Part shown: positions 55,301 to 59,700 of the stretch, piece after piece | Layout of the letters: each line of letters opens with the position of its first letter | Numbering within the stretch: the stretch's first letter is position 1 | NCBI GenBank assembly: GCA_028751875.1 | Contig: CM054145.1 | Span: forward strand, 44,879,754-44,943,753 | Direction: 5' to 3' | DNA: 64,000 bases | Source of the DNA: Rapana venosa | Lineage: Eukaryota > Mollusca > Gastropoda > Neogastropoda > Muricidae | Position numbers and translations under genes: made by a program | The notes under the pieces: generated by a model | Databases searched by the model: none | What the model saw: only the letters and a program-made list of their open reading frames with translations | Told to the model about the DNA's origin: nothing

Positions 55301-56698
55301 ATAAAAAAAAGAAGTCCAGTTATGAAAATGATTAGGCAAATTTGAGCAACAGTGCATCCTGAACATGCACATTATAGTCAGGAGGGGGTAAGGGGTATGT
55401 CTTCATTTCGGTTTGTTCTATTATTCAGGAGAATGCATTGTTAGTATGAGGTAAAGTATATCTTCATTTTCGCTAGTGCTATTCGTATTGCTCAAGGGAG
55501 CATTCCTTTCATTTTATAAATAACTATGTATATATGTGTGTTTGTGTGTGTATGTATGTATGTATGTATGATTTTTAAAAAACTTAACAGTTTGTGTGTA
55601 TGCATTTTAGAGATAACTGTGTAAATGCATCATGTAATCATATTTTTACAGGCATGCATAAACCTTTAATGCACATGTGAACGGCCAAAAAAGAGAGAAC
55701 AAGTTTACATTTCAATAGCTAAACAGTTGACTTCTGTCAGAGCTCCTATGATGATGTTACTGTTTGTAGGACAGTAGAATCTCAGGGGTGGGTTGTGTAT
55801 GTGTTTCCGTTAGGTTTTCAAACATGATATTGTTTCTTTCTGTCAGACATCATAGTCTTTCTTTCAGGTCAGTCAGGTTTTCAGACATCATAGTCTTTCT
55901 TTCTTTCAGGTCAGTCAGGTTTTCAGACATAGTGTTTCTTTCTTTCAGGTCAGTCAGGTTTTCAGACATCATAGAGTTTCTTTCTCTCTCTAAGGTCAGT
56001 CAGGTTTTCAGACATCATAATCTTTCTTTCTTTCAGGTCAGTCAGGTTTTTCAGACATCATAGTGTTTCTTTCTTTCTTTCAGGTCAGTCAGGTTTTCAG
56101 ACATAGTATTTGTTTCTTTCTTTCAGGTCAGTCAGGTTTTCAGACATCATAGAGTTTCTTTCTTTCAGGTCAGTCAGGTTTTCAGACATCATAGTCTTTC
56201 TTTCTTTCAAGTCAGTCAGGTTTTCAGACATCATGGAGTTTCTTTCAGGTTTTCAGACATCATAGTCTTTCTTTCTTTCAGGTCAGTCAGGTTTTCAGAC
56301 ATCATAGTCTTTCTTTCTTTCTTCCAGGTCAGTCAGGTTTTCAGACATCATAGTCTTTTTTTCCAGGTCAGTCAGGTTTTCAGACATCATAGTCTTTTTT
56401 TCAGGTCAGTCAGGTTTTCAGACATCATAGTCTTTCTTTCAGGTCAGTCAGGTTTTCAGACATAGTCTTTCTTTCTTTCTTTCTTTCAGGTCAGTCAGTT
56501 TTCAGACATCATAGTGTTTCTTTCTTTCTTTCAGGTCAGTCAACTGGTGGAGGACAGGACATACCTCAACACACAGCTGGGCACTCTGTCCCGCTCTCTG
56601 AGGGAGAAGGAGTCGGAGTGGACAGCCATGCGCCAGCAGTACGCCACCCTGCATCAGACCCATATCAGCACTCAGGCCAAGGTAGGGCCTTTGACGAT

Positions 56699-56730
<32 letters not shown>

Positions 56731-59700
56731 AGATGCTTTAAACCAACAACCTGGGTGCATGGTTATAGTGATACACTCCTAGTTGGTATGTCATGGTTCC
56801 AAGTCTCTTCAGTCGTATCATTGTGGGATGGTTACTGAGATGCTTACCCACTCTGTGTAGATCCAGACTGCGGTGATGTTTGTTACTGAAATAGCTGTCA
56901 CTATCAAAACATGGCAAGTGCTTACAGGTTTTTGCTTGTTAATTTCCAAAGATTTATATATCACTAAATTTTTTATTTCACAGCATTTATTAAGTGTGTA
57001 TATTTTATGAACAATCTTACCGTTCTTGTTTTAAAGCCATTGTTGAATCATTATACTTTGGTTTGTTCACGATTGCTTGGTTGGTTTATTTACTCTTGCA
57101 AAGATTCATTTCAGTGTTTTGTTACCCTCGACAGGTAGGAGAGCTGGAGCGGCGCATTGCTCTGGAGTCCATGCAGAAAGATGTGGACATTGAGGCTGCC
57201 ACAGAGGCTGATCAAGGAACACAGGAAAGGTATCACTCCTCTTTGTCTGTGTTTGTCCTGTCCATCCACAAAATAGTTCAGGCTTAACTGCTCTCAACAA
57301 AATAGTATAAGACTTACTGCTTTCCTGTCTTGTAGCAACCATGAAGGATTAATCTTTAAGCCAAATAAGCATGGGATGAGGATTTATCAGGTGTAGGTAG
57401 AATTGATTTGGTCTTTGTTAGCATTAGCAGTATCTTAACCAAAACATTTTCTTTTCTTTTGGTTGGTTTCTAAAGTGTAAAGGATGGTAGTTTTTTTTTA
57501 AGGTAAACTGTAAAGTTATATTCAATTTGTAATAGTTCTTGTGTTGTAGGTGGTGTAGGTTTTATTGTTGGTAGTGGTAGTAGTAGGTTTGTTAATGTTT
57601 GTAGTGATGCTCTTATTCTGTTTTGATTTCATAGTCTTGCCTGCTGTCTTTGGTACTGATGCAGCATGCGCATGGGCTGTTTCAGGGTGCAGTCACTGAT
57701 GACAGAGCGTGAGCAGCTGATGCAGAGTGTGGTGTCTCTGGAGGGCAGACTGGCCCGGGAGTCTGCAGCCCTGGTGCAGGCACAGCGCGCACTGGGGGAG
57801 GCCCAGGAACACATCAGGCTGCAGGCCGTCGGCGCTCTGCAAGAGGTTAGCTAGCTACTTTGTCTTTGTGTGTGTTTGAGAGAGAGAGAGAAAGTGTGTG
57901 TGTGTGTACATGTGTGCGCGTGAGAGAGAGAAAGTGTGTGTGTGTGTTTGAAAGATAGAAAGTGTGTGTGTGTACATGTGTGTGCATGAATGTGTGTGTG
58001 TGAGAGAGAGAGAGAGAGAGTTTGTGTGTGTGTGAGTTTGTGCATGTGTTTGAGAGATAAAGTGTGTGTGTATGTGTATGACTGTCTAAATCCATGTGCA
58101 AATGCATGTTAGTACATTTACATGTGTAAGTGAGGTGTTAGTACGATAGTTTTTATGCATTTTTAATTGTGCTTTTTGTATTGGTCTGCTTGTAGTTATG
58201 CTCATGGTAAATAAAATGTCGCCATTTCGTTTGAGATAGTGTGTGTATGTGTGTGCACATGCGTACATTCATATGTGTATGTGGTGCTTTTTTCAGATTA
58301 AACTGGACATCGAAGATGAAGATGATCCCAGGATTCCGGAGACCAGTGCCATGCTGAGTGAGTCTGCCGTCTTATTTCTATTACTTGTCTGTTTTGAATT
58401 GGTAGAAGAACAATACGGGAGGCCTTCACATTGAGAAAGTGTTTGCATTTGTCCCTCGGTAGCTGAGTGGCAGCACAAAGATTATGATGATTTGATTGAT
58501 ATCTTTGTTCTTTTGGAGAGAGACATAAGAGTCCCTCTCTTGTCAGCTGGCCTTGGCATTATCTGGTGCACTTTCTTTCTTTTTCTTTTGTTTCTTTTCA
58601 AGCTTTATTTTTGCTAGATAATTTTAGAGGTGACATTGATTATGTTTTTAAAAAAACATTTTTATTATTATTATTAAATTTGAAATGGCTATAATTTGAG
58701 GGTCCTTCCTTGGTTGAGGTCTTAAGTTGTCTGAATGCCAAAAATAAAGTTAGAAACTCCAGTATTTTTTTTTTCAATCCAAACTTTTTGTAATGTTTGA
58801 TAGAATAAACATATCAGTCGATAATCTCTTCACATAATCCTCACATGTTTGTGTTCATACATGTTTGTATGCAGCTGTGTGTTCTACATGATGATCCATT
58901 TGTGCGGGATTATTTAGTCTCTGTGTGTATGCTATTGTCTTTATATGAACAGTACTTGTAAATATGCGTTGATATATTTACAGCTCGGCATGGCATGGGA
59001 TATGTCCAGCGTCTTTGTCGGTTGTTGAGAGTGAAGCGGTAAGTGTTTTTTTTTGTGGGGAGTTTTAATTGATTATGTTTGCAAAAAAGTACTGAAATTG
59101 GTTGTCTGTTTTTGCTCTGTTCTGAATTTACAAGCCCTTTTTATTTTTAACGTATTATTTTCAACACTTTTTTTTTTGGAGGGGGGGGGGGCGTAAAAAA
59201 TTGTTCTACTTCTATCTAACAAGTCACAAGTTTAGCAAGCCGCAAGATTGTACTTGTGTTTTACCATGTGTTTCATGATTTTTATGTGGGCTGCTGACTA
59301 ATTTTTAAAAAATGTGTTTTGCCTCTCCTGTCACTTGGTTGCATTTTGTAATTATGATAACATCATCCGTTTTGATCTTTTCCATTTCTTGTCCCCATTC
59401 ATCTCTCCTCTCTTTCTTTTTCCCTCTCTTCTCTTTACTAATTTCCACTTTGTTTCCAATCTGCCTAGTTTTCTTCAACCTTGTCACTTGCTTGCTGTAC
59501 TTATCTGCTTTTAACCTTTTTTGTTCGGTTTGATTTTGTTCAACTAAACCAGAGACAGCATTCACCTTTTTGACTCACTTATGTACTAATGGGATCTTTC
59601 ATCTAATCTTTCTAACCTTCTCATGAAATCTGTTAAAGTTATCTATGTGTGTGTGTGTGTGTGTATGTACATATGTAACCTGTGTATATGATGCATATGT

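Noticed and set aside
55815..56534. CRISPR-like array
   Set aside because: Repeats are contiguous without unique spacers, the organism is eukaryotic, and the units derive from a splice-site boundary.
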